The position numbers were made by a program, and so were the translations under genes. Source: Planctomycetota bacterium (GTDB lineage Bacteria > Planctomycetota > Phycisphaerae > Phycisphaerales > UBA1924). Taken from it: DNA of 33,094 nucleotides. The notes below the pieces were generated by a model that searched no databases, had not been told where the DNA came from, and worked only from the letters and a program-made list of their open reading frames with translations. Location of the stretch: contig RFGH01000096.1 of the NCBI GenBank assembly GCA_003696675.1, forward strand, positions 1 to 33,094, read 5' to 3'. Positions 9,565 to 18,200 of the stretch are shown here, piece after piece (the stretch's first letter is position 1; the number at the start of each line of letters is the position of its first letter).

Positions 9565-9592
9565 TTGACCGATCCGGGGGGGACCCTACGAT
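9565..9592 (+). promoter_or_regulatory. Promoter of the tRNA-Ala gene
   Basis: TTGACC (9565-9570), a 16-nt spacer, then TACGAT (9587-9592). Predicted transcription start is near 9599, about 33 nt before the mature tRNA 5' end. It is the best sigma-70-like promoter in the window, and useful as a local reference for the TACGNT -10. Confidence 0.7.
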
Positions 9593-9631
9593 TCGCTCCT
9601 GCCCGGACCTGCGGGCGACAATCTGAAACGC

Positions 9632-9706
9632 GGGGGCGTAGCTCAGTTTTGGTAGAGCGCTTCCATGGCATGGAAGAGGTCGTGAGTTCGAGTCTCATCG
9701 CCTCCA
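9632..9706 (+). tRNA. tRNA-Ala, anticodon GGC
   Basis: A complete cloverleaf folds by eye. Acceptor GGGGGCG/CGCCTCC (9632-9638, 9699-9705) contains the G3:U70 wobble that marks alanine tRNAs. D-stem is GCTC/GAGC, anticodon stem CTTCC/GGAAG with loop ATGGCAT (anticodon GGC at 9667-9669, decoding GCC/GCU), variable loop AGGTC, and T-stem GTGAG/CTCAT with loop TTCGAGT. Discriminator A is at 9706. The 3' CCA is not encoded (CTCC follows), so it must be added after transcription. Confidence 0.96.
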
Positions 9707-9717
9707 CTCCCGCGAAG

Positions 9718-9751
9718 AACACCGCCGGATTGACCGGCGGTGTTTGTTTTT
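9718..9751 (+). terminator. Rho-independent terminator of the tRNA gene
   Basis: 11-bp stem AACACCGCCGG (9718-9728) / CCGGCGGTGTT (9734-9744), loop ATTGA, followed by TGTTTTT. It sits 11 nt beyond the tRNA. Confidence 0.9.
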
Positions 9752-9770
9752 GCGTTCGGTCGCGGGGCTG

Positions 9771-10787
9771 TCAGCGTGCCTTGGCCCATCGCTCGCCCAA
9801 TCCCACGATCCGCTCGAGCAGGACCGGGTATTCGATCCCGGCCAGCTCGGCCGACTTGGCGAAATCCTCGCCGTATGTAAGATCGCAGTTGGGATTGGAT
9901 TCGATCAGGTACACCCGATCGTCGTCGGCAAGCCGGAAGTCCATGCGGGCGTAGCCCGACTGTTCGAGTGCCCGGTATGCCCGCTTGGCGACGCGCTCGA
10001 CGCGGGCCCGGATCTCCGGTGTCAGGTCCGCCGGGCCGGTCTCCAGACCCACCCGCTCCTGGTAGGTAAGGTCCCATTTGACCTTCTCTGTCGCGACGAA
10101 CGGGGCGCCCTTGGGAAGATTCTCGAGACGCAGCTCCCACACGGGCAGCGTGGTCAGGCGGTGGTTGCCCATGACACCGATGTACAGCTCTCGCCCGTGG
10201 ATGTACCGCTCAACGATGGCATCGGTGCCGAGCTCGTCGTGAACGAACCGCACGCGTTCCCGAAGGGATGCATCGTCGGTCACCACCGATGCCTGAGTCA
10301 GCCCGATCGAGCCGTGGCTGGTCTGGCTCTTGACAATAAGGGGAAAGTCCATGCGTCTGGGACGGACGACGGCTTTCCCGCGAGCGACATTGAAAAAGCC
10401 CGGCGTGGGGATGCGGTGCTGGCGCAGGACGCGCTGCTGACGGGCCTTGTCCGCGGCGTAGAGAAGCCCCACCGGGTTGCAGCCCGTGTAGGGCTGGCCG
10501 CGCAGCTCGAAGTGGCCCAGGAGAAACGCCACGGCCGACTCGCGTCGTGCGAACTCCTCAAGCAGATTGAACACCGCGTGGGGACGGAAACGGCGCAGCG
10601 CCGCGTCGATCGCGTCGAGATCGTCATCGACCCCCAGCACCTCGACGGCGTGGCCCTGCTCGGTGAGCCCCTCGCGCACGTCGAACTCGCCCTTCCAGGG
10701 CTTGATCTCCTTATCGGACAGCCCCTCGATCGATTCGGGCGGAACGAAGTCCTCTCTCACCAGCAGGAGCACGCGGCGCTTTCTCAT
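9771..10787 (-). CDS. ATP-grasp ligase related to D-alanine-D-alanine ligase
   Basis: 338 aa. It carries the ATP-grasp fold: an N-terminal Rossmann-like domain (RRVLLLVREDF), a central domain with PLIVKSQTSHGSIGLTQ (nucleotide loop), IVERYIHGRELYIGVMGN, and the metal-binding LIESNPNCDL near the C terminus. The Ddl family ligates an acyl-phosphate to an amino group. Here the C-terminal E-x-N-x-N motif reads ESNPNCDLTYGEDF, not the Ddl EVNTxPG, so the substrate is probably not plain D-alanine. Its ATG overlaps the stop of the upstream metallopeptidase (ATGA, 10784-10787), so the two are translationally coupled. No export signal. Good for the fold; substrate unknown (peptide or amino-acid ligation is inferred). 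Confidence 0.82.
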   Translation of the reverse strand: MRKRRVLLLVREDFVPPESIEGLSDKEIKPWKGEFDVREGLTEQGHAVEVLGVDDDLDAIDAALRRFRPHAVFNLLEEFARRESAVAFLLGHFELRGQPYTGCNPVGLLYAADKARQQRVLRQHRIPTPGFFNVARGKAVVRPRRMDFPLIVKSQTSHGSIGLTQASVVTDDASLRERVRFVHDELGTDAIVERYIHGRELYIGVMGNHRLTTLPVWELRLENLPKGAPFVATEKVKWDLTYQERVGLETGPADLTPEIRARVERVAKRAYRALEQSGYARMDFRLADDDRVYLIESNPNCDLTYGEDFAKSAELAGIEYPVLLERIVGLGERWAKAR

Positions 10788-11830
10788 AGGACGATCCTGT
10801 GCCCGCCGTCACGCAGGGCGTTGGTGACCATCACGGTGAGCAGCACCGCGATCTCGCGGCGCAGCGCCGTTTCGTCTGAGCCCGCCGGTACGCGGAGTCC
10901 GTGCTCCGCACAACGGTCGATCATTTCCTGATAGAACCCGTCGATGGTGTACTGATACTGCCCGGTCCATCGTGCGACGGACTGGCGGGTCTCGCGGCGC
11001 GCCGAGCGCAGCAGTGACGCGGCGCTGCGGGAGCCGGGCTCGCCTTTGGCGGCGGGAAACAGACGCCGCAGATCGCGTATGTACACATCCGGCTCGTTGG
11101 CGCCGTACAGACGCTGGCGATCCTGATAATGCTCGGCGAGCGTGTGGGTGAGATCACGGATCGGGTCTACCGCCGCCCGTGCCCGCACCCTCGGCGGCTC
11201 GCCCGCGATCTCGCGCATCAGGCGATCGACAAACTCCAGCTTTTTGAGCGCGCCCCAGCCTCGGTACTTTGATCTCCAGCGAGACCCGGGGGTGAGCCAG
11301 ACGGCGAAGGTTTCCGCAAAGTCCTCGGCGGGATGTGATTGGGCGTAATGCGGGTCGATGTGCAGGACGAACCGCCGACTGTACGGGCGCGGGGTGTAAG
11401 CATCGGGGTACGGCGTGGATGGGTCGCCGAAGTGCTGCCGCCAGCCCCGGCGCCGGTGCAGGCGGAAAGCGGTCTGTACGCAGTGACCGGCCTCGTGACG
11501 GAGGATCTTCATGCACTCCGCAGCCGAACCGCCCTCGACCTCGAACATCATCTTGCGTTCGAGCCGCTTCAGGCGTGGGTGCGCCAGGTAGAACGGGATC
11601 GCGATACCGGGGAAGCCGTCCGGGGAGAACCACTCGTCCGACAGCCAGACCTTCGGGCGGAGTCGGATGCCCGCCCCTTCAAGCTCGCGGTAGAGCCGTT
11701 CGACGCGGGACGAAAGCTCGGAGGACTCGACGGAGACCGGCAGATCGCACAGCCGGGTGGCCAGCAGGGCATCGTCGCTCATCGAGGCCAGATCGATCTG
11801 CCTCCGGTTTGTGGGTTTTCTCGGGGGCAC
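10784..11830 (-). CDS. Putative zinc metallopeptidase (HEAGH type)
   Basis: 348 aa from GTG 11830, or 332 aa from ATG 11782. The GTG is favoured because TACGAT, a -10 used elsewhere here, ends 6 nt before it and neither start has a Shine-Dalgarno. The catalytic motif is LRHEAGHCVQTAF (HEAGH at 96-100 from the inner ATG); the third ligand is probably Glu in PAEDFAETFAVW (about 151-162). This E-D-F-A-E-T-F pattern is typical of the 'putative zinc-binding metallopeptidase' group. No signal peptide, so likely cytosolic. It is coupled by a 4-nt overlap to the ATP-grasp ligase and divergent from the FHA phosphatase. A plausible but unproven reading is that it processes a substrate or product of the ligase. 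Confidence 0.75.
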   Translation of the reverse strand: MPPRKPTNRRQIDLASMSDDALLATRLCDLPVSVESSELSSRVERLYRELEGAGIRLRPKVWLSDEWFSPDGFPGIAIPFYLAHPRLKRLERKMMFEVEGGSAAECMKILRHEAGHCVQTAFRLHRRRGWRQHFGDPSTPYPDAYTPRPYSRRFVLHIDPHYAQSHPAEDFAETFAVWLTPGSRWRSKYRGWGALKKLEFVDRLMREIAGEPPRVRARAAVDPIRDLTHTLAEHYQDRQRLYGANEPDVYIRDLRRLFPAAKGEPGSRSAASLLRSARRETRQSVARWTGQYQYTIDGFYQEMIDRCAEHGLRVPAGSDETALRREIAVLLTVMVTNALRDGGHRIVL

Positions 11831-11836
11831 GGGGGC

Positions 11837-11891
11837 ATCGTACCCGATCGCGCACCTGGTGCGCTCCGCCGGGATCTTCATCCCGATACGC
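11837..11891. promoter_or_regulatory. Divergent promoter region with a perfect inverted repeat
   Basis: Between the metallopeptidase and the FHA phosphatase lie two outward-facing -10-like hexamers: TACGAT on the minus strand (11837-11842) and TACGCT on the plus strand (11886-11891). Between them is a perfect inverted repeat GCGCACC-T-GGTGCGC (11850-11864), well placed to be an operator for both genes. The regulator is unknown. Confidence 0.4.
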
Positions 11892-11900
11892 TGTGCGCCG

Positions 11901-13517
11901 ATGTCCGCGGACCTCCGACTCATCCGGATCGACGGGCCAGACGACCCGCTCGTGCCCAAGCGGCTGACCATCTCGCGCGACACCACGGTCGGGCGAGCCG
12001 TTGAAGCGGGGATCTGCCTGCCCAGCCCCACGGTGTCCCGTCGGCACGCGATGTTCCGGAAGCTGCCGGACGGCTGGTGCCTGACCGACGAAGGCTCGAC
12101 CGGCGGCACCACGCTCAACGGGCGTCGGATCGAGACGGGCCCGCCCGCCCCGCTCGAACCGGGCGATCGGGTCGGCTTCGGGCCGTGGCTGTTTATGGTC
12201 TCCGATGACCAGACCGCGACCCGCACGATCGATGTGACGCTGGACCGCCCGACACGGGGCGCCACCCCGATCTCCTCCCGGCGGCTGGACGCGCTGACCG
12301 CGTGTCTGGACGCGCTCCAGAGCGCGGCATCGCGCGAGGATCTGGCGCTGGCCGCCCTCCGTGCCGCGATGGACGGAACCGGATTCGCCCGCGGCGCGGT
12401 GCTGCTTCCGCCCAGGGGTGAGGAGGCCCGCCCCTCGTTCGTCACGGGGCTCATCCGCACCCGCGCCGGGCACGCCCCGCTCGAGCCGGAGGGCTTCGCG
12501 CCCTCCTCCTCGCTCATCGGGCGGGCCGCCTCCGGGCAGACCGCCGTGCTTGCCGAGACCCCCGGTCTCGAACGCCCGGTGACCACCCACTCCATCGCCG
12601 AGCACGCGATCCACTCTGCGGTGTGCGTTCCCGTGATGCCCGAAGCCCGCGTCGAAGCCATGATCTATCTCGACGCGCGACGCGGCGAATCACCCGTGGA
12701 GGACGCGGCGGGCTATTGCGAGGATGTGGCCCGACTGTACGCCTTCGCCTTGACGCGCGATGCCCAGGCCGATCTCCGCCGCCGCCAGGAAGCCATGCGC
12801 GTCGAACTTGACCGCGCCCGCGAGATCCGCGCCATGCTCGCACCGCCGGAAACCGGGCGCGCCGGCGCGTTCCGACACGCCTCACGCACCATCGCCGGGC
12901 TGTTCGTCTCCGCGGACCTCTTCGACACCGTGGTGAATGCGGACGGAACGACCACGGTGCTCTTCGGCGACGCATCGGGCCACGGCGTCGGCGCGGCCAT
13001 GCTCGGCGCGCTCGTCCACGCCCACCTCGTCAGCGCGCTGGCTTCGGGCGCCCCCATCGCCGAGGCCGTCGCCCAGACCAACCGGTTCGTCGCCACCCGA
13101 CCGACCGGCGGACGGTTTGTCTCCCTCGTCGCCGCACGGCTCGGCACCGACGGGAGCATCGATCTCATCGACGCCGGACACGGGCACTGGCTGATCGCAC
13201 CGGCCGACGGCGAGACACGCCATCCCGTCCGCGCCACCGCCATGCCCGTGGGCATCGATCCTGACGCCCGCTTCGAGCCGACCCCGCACCATCTCGCGCC
13301 CGGCGACCGCCTGGTCTGCTTCACCGATGGCATCCCCGATCAGGCCGATCCCTCCGGCGAACGGTTCGGCTTCGGGCGGCTCGACGCGGCCCTGCGTTCG
13401 TCGACCGACTGCGCGGAAGATGTCGCACGGGTGTTCGATGCGCTGCGTCGGCACGCGGGCGGGCGCACCCTCGATGACGACGCGACGGTGGCGTCGGTGC
13501 AGTTCGACCCGCTCTAG
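11901..13517 (+). CDS. FHA-GAF-SpoIIE (PP2C-type) protein phosphatase
   Basis: 538 aa. An N-terminal FHA domain (about 25-100) shows TVGRAVEAG, SRRHAMF and TTLNGRRIE, the phosphothreonine-reading surface. A GAF-like domain follows (about 130-285; ALAALRAAMDGTGFARGAVL, SLIGRAASGQTAVLAE, VCVPVM, EAMIYLD), then a coiled-coil linker (285-312). The C-terminal SpoIIE/PP2C domain (about 330-536) has ADLFDTV (D339), LFGDASGHGVGAAML (D357), IDAGHGHWL and FTDGIPDQ, the metal-binding acids of the family. It probably dephosphorylates a Ser/Thr-phosphorylated partner under control of FHA and GAF inputs, in the cytosol. ATG 11901 has no Shine-Dalgarno; TACGCT ends 9 nt before it. It converges on a Ser/Thr kinase with which it shares the palindromic CTAG stop. 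Confidence 0.9.
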   Translation: MSADLRLIRIDGPDDPLVPKRLTISRDTTVGRAVEAGICLPSPTVSRRHAMFRKLPDGWCLTDEGSTGGTTLNGRRIETGPPAPLEPGDRVGFGPWLFMVSDDQTATRTIDVTLDRPTRGATPISSRRLDALTACLDALQSAASREDLALAALRAAMDGTGFARGAVLLPPRGEEARPSFVTGLIRTRAGHAPLEPEGFAPSSSLIGRAASGQTAVLAETPGLERPVTTHSIAEHAIHSAVCVPVMPEARVEAMIYLDARRGESPVEDAAGYCEDVARLYAFALTRDAQADLRRRQEAMRVELDRAREIRAMLAPPETGRAGAFRHASRTIAGLFVSADLFDTVVNADGTTTVLFGDASGHGVGAAMLGALVHAHLVSALASGAPIAEAVAQTNRFVATRPTGGRFVSLVAARLGTDGSIDLIDAGHGHWLIAPADGETRHPVRATAMPVGIDPDARFEPTPHHLAPGDRLVCFTDGIPDQADPSGERFGFGRLDAALRSSTDCAEDVARVFDALRRHAGGRTLDDDATVASVQFDPL

Positions 13518-16087
13518 ATCCCGCCCCGTCGTTCGGCCTCGCTGAGCCGGCTCAGGCTCCGGCGGGTCCGTTCGTGGTCGGCGCCGAAAGTCGCCTCGAT
13601 CGGCCCGTGCGACGCCCGCAGGGCCTCGATGGCCAGGTCATACTCGCCCATCGCGGTCAGACACGCGCCGTAGTTGTTGCGGAAGATGGCGGTGTAGTAG
13701 TGCCCAGGGGGGAGCATCGCGTCGCACATGCCCAGCAGTTCCTCGAACATCGCCCGCGCTTCCTCGTACCGCCCGATCTCCATGTAGAGCATCGCGAGGT
13801 TGTTCATCGGCGTCCATGTCTCGGGGTCACGCCCGCCCGTGGACCGGGTGCGCGCGTCGATCGCCTCGCGGTACAGATCGGCCGCCTCTTCCTTGCGGCC
13901 CTGCTCCTCGAGGATGTAGGCAAGGTTGGCCATCAGGATGAGCGTCTTGGCGTGGTCGGCTCCGAACACGCGCCGGTGGCCGGCGAGCGCAGCACGGGTC
14001 AGGGCCTCCGCCTCGTCCGTCTCCCCGAGTCCGACCAGGACCACCCCGAGGTTGCCCATCGAGAGCAGCGTGGCGATGTGATCCTCGCCGAGCATCTCCC
14101 GACGCCCGGCCACCACTTCGCGCAGCAAGGGGGCTGCTTCGGCGTTCCGTCCCTGTTTCTGGATGACGCCGGCGAGCACATCCAACGCGGCCAGCGTCTG
14201 CGGGTGCTTGACACCCATCACCTCCCGACGCCGCTCGTACACCTCTCGGAGCACCGACTCGGATTCCGCCAGCCTGCCGAGATCCTTGAGCGCCATGCCG
14301 CGGTTGTGCATCATCGTCAGCGTGTATTTGTCGCCCAACCCCGATGTGCGCGCGAGTTCTTCCTGGGCCTGAGCCCAAAGGGCCAGCGACTCCTCGTGCC
14401 GACCCTGCCCGTGGCGAACGCGCGCCAGTTCGCCCTTCATCCGCGCCACTTCCACCGGATCGCCCAGCGCTTCGATCACGGGCCTCGCACGCTCGAGCAG
14501 GGCGTCGGCCTCTTCGTATCGCCCCAGCTCGGCGTACACCTGGGCCAGGGTGCGGCGGGCATCGGCGGTCATCGTGTGCCGCTCGCCCAGCTCCGTCTCC
14601 CCGATCGCCACCATCGCGCGGGCCTGGACTTCTGCCGCATCGAACAGCCCCAGCGAGATGTAGGTGTTGGCCAGCGCCATCCGCACCACCGACTCGATCT
14701 CCGGCTCGTTGATGGTGCCCGATTCGACCACCGCCGCCGCCGAGTCCAGCAGCTCACGCACCGTGGGTTCACGCCCAAGCGTGTTTTCCGGGTCGGCGGA
14801 AGTCAGCATGTCCGTCATGAACACATTGACCGCCACCGCCTTGCGTCGCTCGGCTTCGGCCCGGACCAACGCCGCCTCCGCCCGCTGGGTTTCGATCTCC
14901 GCGGCATGCCAGCCGCGGGTCGCGCGGGCCGCCTGCCATGCCACGCCGACCACCCCGCCCGCCAGCAGAACCAGCGCCAGCACGCCGAGCCCGGCCAAAC
15001 CGGGATTCCGTCGAACAAACTTGCGGACCCGGTACACGCTGCCGCCGCCGAACGCCTCCACCGGCTCGGATCGCATGAACCGCCGGATGTCATCCCCCAG
15101 CTCACCCGCGCTGGAGTAACGGTCCTCGCGATCCGGCGCGATCGCCTTGCGAACGATCGAAGCAAGTTCCGGACCCAGCGCCGATTCATCGATCCGCGCC
15201 GGCTCCCGCACCACCTCGATCGCCTCGTCCACCGTCATCCCCGAGATGTCGTGCGGCCGCTCGTGCAGCAGCACCTCGTACAGGATCACCCCGAGCGCAT
15301 ACACATCGCTCCGCGTGTCGACATCCGGGCTCGCCAGCAGCTGCTCGGGCGACATGTAGGGCAGCGTGCCCACCAGCTCCCCGGCCCGACCCTCGCTGTC
15401 CAGGGTGCGGGCGACGCCGAAGTCGAGCACGCGGGCACGCCCCTCCTCGTCGATCACAATGTTCGCGGGCTTGAGGTCCCGATGCAGGATGCCGCGCCGG
15501 TGCGCGTGCTCGACGGCATCGCACACCGACGCCATCAGCCTCAGACAATCACTCGCCGGCATATCCCGCGACGCCTCGTCGAGGGTCTTGCCCCTCACCA
15601 ACTCCATCGCGAAGAACGGGCGGACCACCCCGTCCACCTCGGCGCGCCCGGCCTCGTATATCGTGGCGATGCCGGGGTGACGCAGCCGGGCCAGCGCTTC
15701 GGCCTCGAGATCGAACCGACGCTCGCGCTCCGGCGTCATCATGTCGGCCCGGATCACCTTGAGGGCGACCTGTCGGCGGGGGCTCCGCTGCTCGGCCAGA
15801 AACACCCGCCCCATCGCCCCCGTCCCGAGCTCGCCCAGCACCCGGTACGCCCCGACCTGCTCCGGCAGGACACCATCCGAGTCCCCCGGGCGGGGCCCAG
15901 GCCCGCCCCCCGATCCCATGCCGGCGGCCGGCCCATCGATCGTCACCGAGTCCTGCAGCCGGAGCAGTCGCTCGACGGTCTGTCGCAATGCGGCGTCGCC
16001 GCCACAGGCCCCGTCGAGGTACCGCGACCTTTCGGCCTCGCCCAGCCCCGCGGCCCTCGTCGCGATGTCACGCGGCGTCACGCCCAT
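13514..16087 (-). CDS. Membrane Ser/Thr protein kinase with tetratricopeptide repeats
   Basis: 857 aa. ATG 16087 is chosen for the purine-rich GGAGGAGG directly upstream. The PknB-type kinase domain (about 80-340) has the glycine loop LGELGTGAMGRVF, K110 in VALKVI, HRDLKPAN (202-209), DFG (222-224), GTLPYMSPEQL and DVYALGVILYE, all the residues of an active kinase. One membrane helix (about 364-384) follows. The C-terminal half (about 410-830) is built of repeated roughly 42-residue TPR units (e.g. ANTYISLGLFDAAEVQ, NLGVVLVGLGETDEAEAL, NNLAMLYMEIGRYEEAR), kinesin-light-chain style. This architecture is very common in planctomycetes. The stop codon shares CTAG (13514-13517) with the convergent FHA phosphatase, a natural candidate partner, though only neighbourhood supports that. 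Confidence 0.94.
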   Translation of the reverse strand: MGVTPRDIATRAAGLGEAERSRYLDGACGGDAALRQTVERLLRLQDSVTIDGPAAGMGSGGGPGPRPGDSDGVLPEQVGAYRVLGELGTGAMGRVFLAEQRSPRRQVALKVIRADMMTPERERRFDLEAEALARLRHPGIATIYEAGRAEVDGVVRPFFAMELVRGKTLDEASRDMPASDCLRLMASVCDAVEHAHRRGILHRDLKPANIVIDEEGRARVLDFGVARTLDSEGRAGELVGTLPYMSPEQLLASPDVDTRSDVYALGVILYEVLLHERPHDISGMTVDEAIEVVREPARIDESALGPELASIVRKAIAPDREDRYSSAGELGDDIRRFMRSEPVEAFGGGSVYRVRKFVRRNPGLAGLGVLALVLLAGGVVGVAWQAARATRGWHAAEIETQRAEAALVRAEAERRKAVAVNVFMTDMLTSADPENTLGREPTVRELLDSAAAVVESGTINEPEIESVVRMALANTYISLGLFDAAEVQARAMVAIGETELGERHTMTADARRTLAQVYAELGRYEEADALLERARPVIEALGDPVEVARMKGELARVRHGQGRHEESLALWAQAQEELARTSGLGDKYTLTMMHNRGMALKDLGRLAESESVLREVYERRREVMGVKHPQTLAALDVLAGVIQKQGRNAEAAPLLREVVAGRREMLGEDHIATLLSMGNLGVVLVGLGETDEAEALTRAALAGHRRVFGADHAKTLILMANLAYILEEQGRKEEAADLYREAIDARTRSTGGRDPETWTPMNNLAMLYMEIGRYEEARAMFEELLGMCDAMLPPGHYYTAIFRNNYGACLTAMGEYDLAIEALRASHGPIEATFGADHERTRRSLSRLSEAERRGGI

Positions 16088-16290
16088 GCCTCCTCCATAC
16101 CACACCTTCGGCCCAAACGGCAGTCCGGAGCCGCGAACCCGCCCAACATTCAGGGTTATCGAACGCCTACCCCTCGGGAACCGCCCCGCCGGGACCCACC
16201 CCGGCGGTCCCACCGCCCGCAAACCCCCGATTTGCGTGGGAATTCCGGCCCGCCGCGGGTACGCTGGGGCACCCGGAGGAACCGAGAGAG

Positions 16291-18021
16291 ATGACCGCCC
16301 CGATGACCGATCCCCGCCGCCCGTCCGTGCTGCGCGTGCTTCCCGCGGCCGCCCTGCTGAGCGGCTTGCCGGCCCTCGCCGGCAGCCCGGTGACTTTCAC
16401 AGAACGGGCCTTCCAGGCGGGCTGCAACCATATTCATCAAACAGTGTCGCTGTTCAGCGACCTCGAGTTCCAGAACGCCGGCGGTGCCGTGGGCGACTTC
16501 GACCGCGACGGCGACCAGGACCTCTTCGTGATCGGCGGCTCCGCCGGCACCGACCGGCTCTACCTTAATGACGGCACCGGCAACTTCATTGATGTCTCCG
16601 CCGCGGCCGGGATCGATCAGTCCCACCGCGGCTCCGGCGTGGCCGTCGCCGATTTCGACAACGACGGCGACCTGGACATCATGGTCACTTCGGTCGGCTC
16701 CTCTGCCGCGCAGGGACCCGGCACCAACAAGCTCTACCGCAACAACGGCGACGGCACTTTCACCGATGTCGCCTTCAACATGGGCGTCAAGTTCACCAAC
16801 CCTTCGGTGGGCGACGCCTACAGCGCCTCATTTGGCGATTACGACCTCGACGGGCGTCTGGACCTCGCCGTCGCGGGCTACTTCGGCGGCAATCGGCTCT
16901 ACCGCAATCTTGGCTCGGTGTTTCTGAATGTCACCCCGGCCGCGCTGCCGCAGGACATGGCGTCGGTCCGCGGCTTTACCCCACGCTTCGTGGACATGGA
17001 CGGCGACCGTTACCCGGACCTTCTCTGGGTCGGGGATTTCTTCACCTCGCGCTACCTGGTCAACAACGGCGCGGGCGTGTTCATCGATCAGACCGCCGCG
17101 TCCGGCACTTCCCTGGATTCCAACGGCATGGGCAGCGCCGTCGCCGATTTCGACAACGACGGCGATCTCGACTGGTATGTGACCAGCCGCATCAACTACG
17201 ACATGACCGCGGGCTCGGGCAACATGCTTTATCTGCAAGGCCCGACCCCGCATGTCTACACCGAGAACTCGGTGCCCGCGGGCGTGAACTTCGGGCTGTG
17301 GGGCTGGGGCACCGACGCACAGGACTTCGACCACGACGGGCATGTCGATCTCGTCGCCACCAACGGCTTCGACGGCAACTTCACACAGGACCCGACCCGC
17401 TTCTACCTCAATAACGCCGACGGCACCTTCACGGAAGCCGCCGGAAGCGCCGGCATCACCGACACCGGCCAGGGCCGCGGGCTGCTGACCGCCGATTTCG
17501 ACAATGACGGCGACCGCGACATTATCATCTTCAACAACCGCCAACCCATGCTGCTCTACCGCAACGACCTGCCCAACCCGGGCGCCCACGCCATCACGGT
17601 CTTCCTTGACACCCGCGGCGTGCCCGGCGTCGCGCCCGACGGCATCGGCTCCATGGTCACCGCCACCACCGATGCCGGATCCCAGATTCGCCATGTCCAC
17701 GCCAACTCCAACTACCTCGCCCAGTCCGAGATGTCCGCCCACTTCGGTCTCGGCAGCGCCACCGCCGCCGATCTCACGATCGCCTACGCGGACGGCACCA
17801 CCGTCACATACCCGGATGTTCCCGCCGGCCGCTACACCATCGTTCGATACGCCTGCTTCGCCGACCTGAACCGGGACGGCAACTCCAACATCTTCGACAT
17901 CCTCGACTTCATCAGCCTCTACAACACCCGCCACCCCAACGCCGACGCGAACTTCGACGGCCAGTACAACATCTTCGACATCCTCGAATACATCAACGCA
18001 TTCAACGCCGGGTGCCCATAA
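16291..18021 (+). CDS. Secreted FG-GAP/VCBS-repeat protein with ASPIC/UnbV and GC-type dockerin domains
   Basis: 576 aa from ATG 16291 (GGAGGA about 11 nt upstream; the frame is open further back but non-protein-like). A signal peptide (RVLPAAALLSGLPALAG, about 14-30) leads to about seven FG-GAP/VCBS repeats (50-420), each with a D-x-D-x-D-G-D-x-D calcium loop: DFDRDGDQDLF, DFDNDGDLDIM, DYDLDGRLDLA, DMDGDRYPDLL, DFDNDGDLDWY, DFDHDGHVDLV, DFDNDGDRDII. They should fold as a beta-propeller. An ASPIC/UnbV domain follows (about 425-515), then a cysteine-bounded dockerin-like pair (522-576; DLNRDGNSNIFDIL and DANFDGQYNIFDIL, ending NAGCP). Likely a surface or secreted adhesion/scaffold protein. A TACGCT at 16260-16265 may be its -10. 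Confidence 0.92.
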   Translation: MTAPMTDPRRPSVLRVLPAAALLSGLPALAGSPVTFTERAFQAGCNHIHQTVSLFSDLEFQNAGGAVGDFDRDGDQDLFVIGGSAGTDRLYLNDGTGNFIDVSAAAGIDQSHRGSGVAVADFDNDGDLDIMVTSVGSSAAQGPGTNKLYRNNGDGTFTDVAFNMGVKFTNPSVGDAYSASFGDYDLDGRLDLAVAGYFGGNRLYRNLGSVFLNVTPAALPQDMASVRGFTPRFVDMDGDRYPDLLWVGDFFTSRYLVNNGAGVFIDQTAASGTSLDSNGMGSAVADFDNDGDLDWYVTSRINYDMTAGSGNMLYLQGPTPHVYTENSVPAGVNFGLWGWGTDAQDFDHDGHVDLVATNGFDGNFTQDPTRFYLNNADGTFTEAAGSAGITDTGQGRGLLTADFDNDGDRDIIIFNNRQPMLLYRNDLPNPGAHAITVFLDTRGVPGVAPDGIGSMVTATTDAGSQIRHVHANSNYLAQSEMSAHFGLGSATAADLTIAYADGTTVTYPDVPAGRYTIVRYACFADLNRDGNSNIFDILDFISLYNTRHPNADANFDGQYNIFDILEYINAFNAGCP

Positions 18022-18086
18022 CCAGCGACCCCGGCACCGCGGGACGGCCCGAACGCAACCTTCGCGAGATTTCGCCCGAAAGGGTG

Positions 18087-18115
18087 TTGGAACCAGCACC
18101 GTTTCCAGCTAGTTT
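18087..18115 (+). promoter_or_regulatory. Candidate promoter of the asn leader-asnB transcript
   Basis: TTGGAA (18087-18092), a 17-nt spacer, TAGTTT (18110-18115). Predicted start near 18120-18123 puts the leader ATG (18126) within a few nucleotides of the 5' end, fitting the absence of a Shine-Dalgarno. The -10 is a weak match. Confidence 0.4.
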
Positions 18116-18125
18116 GATGACGATC

Positions 18126-18200
18126 ATGCTCCACGCCCTGAATACCAACCCGAATCCCAACGCCAATCCGCCGCTCGGCGGGGCGATGTGGTCGGGCTGA
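18126..18200 (+). CDS. Asn-rich leader peptide of the asnB attenuator
   Basis: 24 codons from ATG 18126 (an in-frame ATG at 18117 is the alternative start). Residues 6-14 read NTNPNPNAN: five Asn codons in nine, at 18141, 18147, 18153, 18159 and 18165. Three are AAT, although asnB itself uses AAC for four of its five Asn. The stop (TGA 18198-18200) lies 30 nt before a terminator hairpin and 124 nt before asnB. The antiterminator's 5' arm (18174-18184) is inside codons 17-20, just after the last Asn codon. This is the geometry of trp/his/leu leader peptides: stalling at Asn codons would leave the arm free, while reading to the stop would cover it. No Shine-Dalgarno is visible, so initiation may be leaderless. 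The product is presumably an unstable by-product. Confidence 0.7.
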   Translation: MLHALNTNPNPNANPPLGGAMWSG

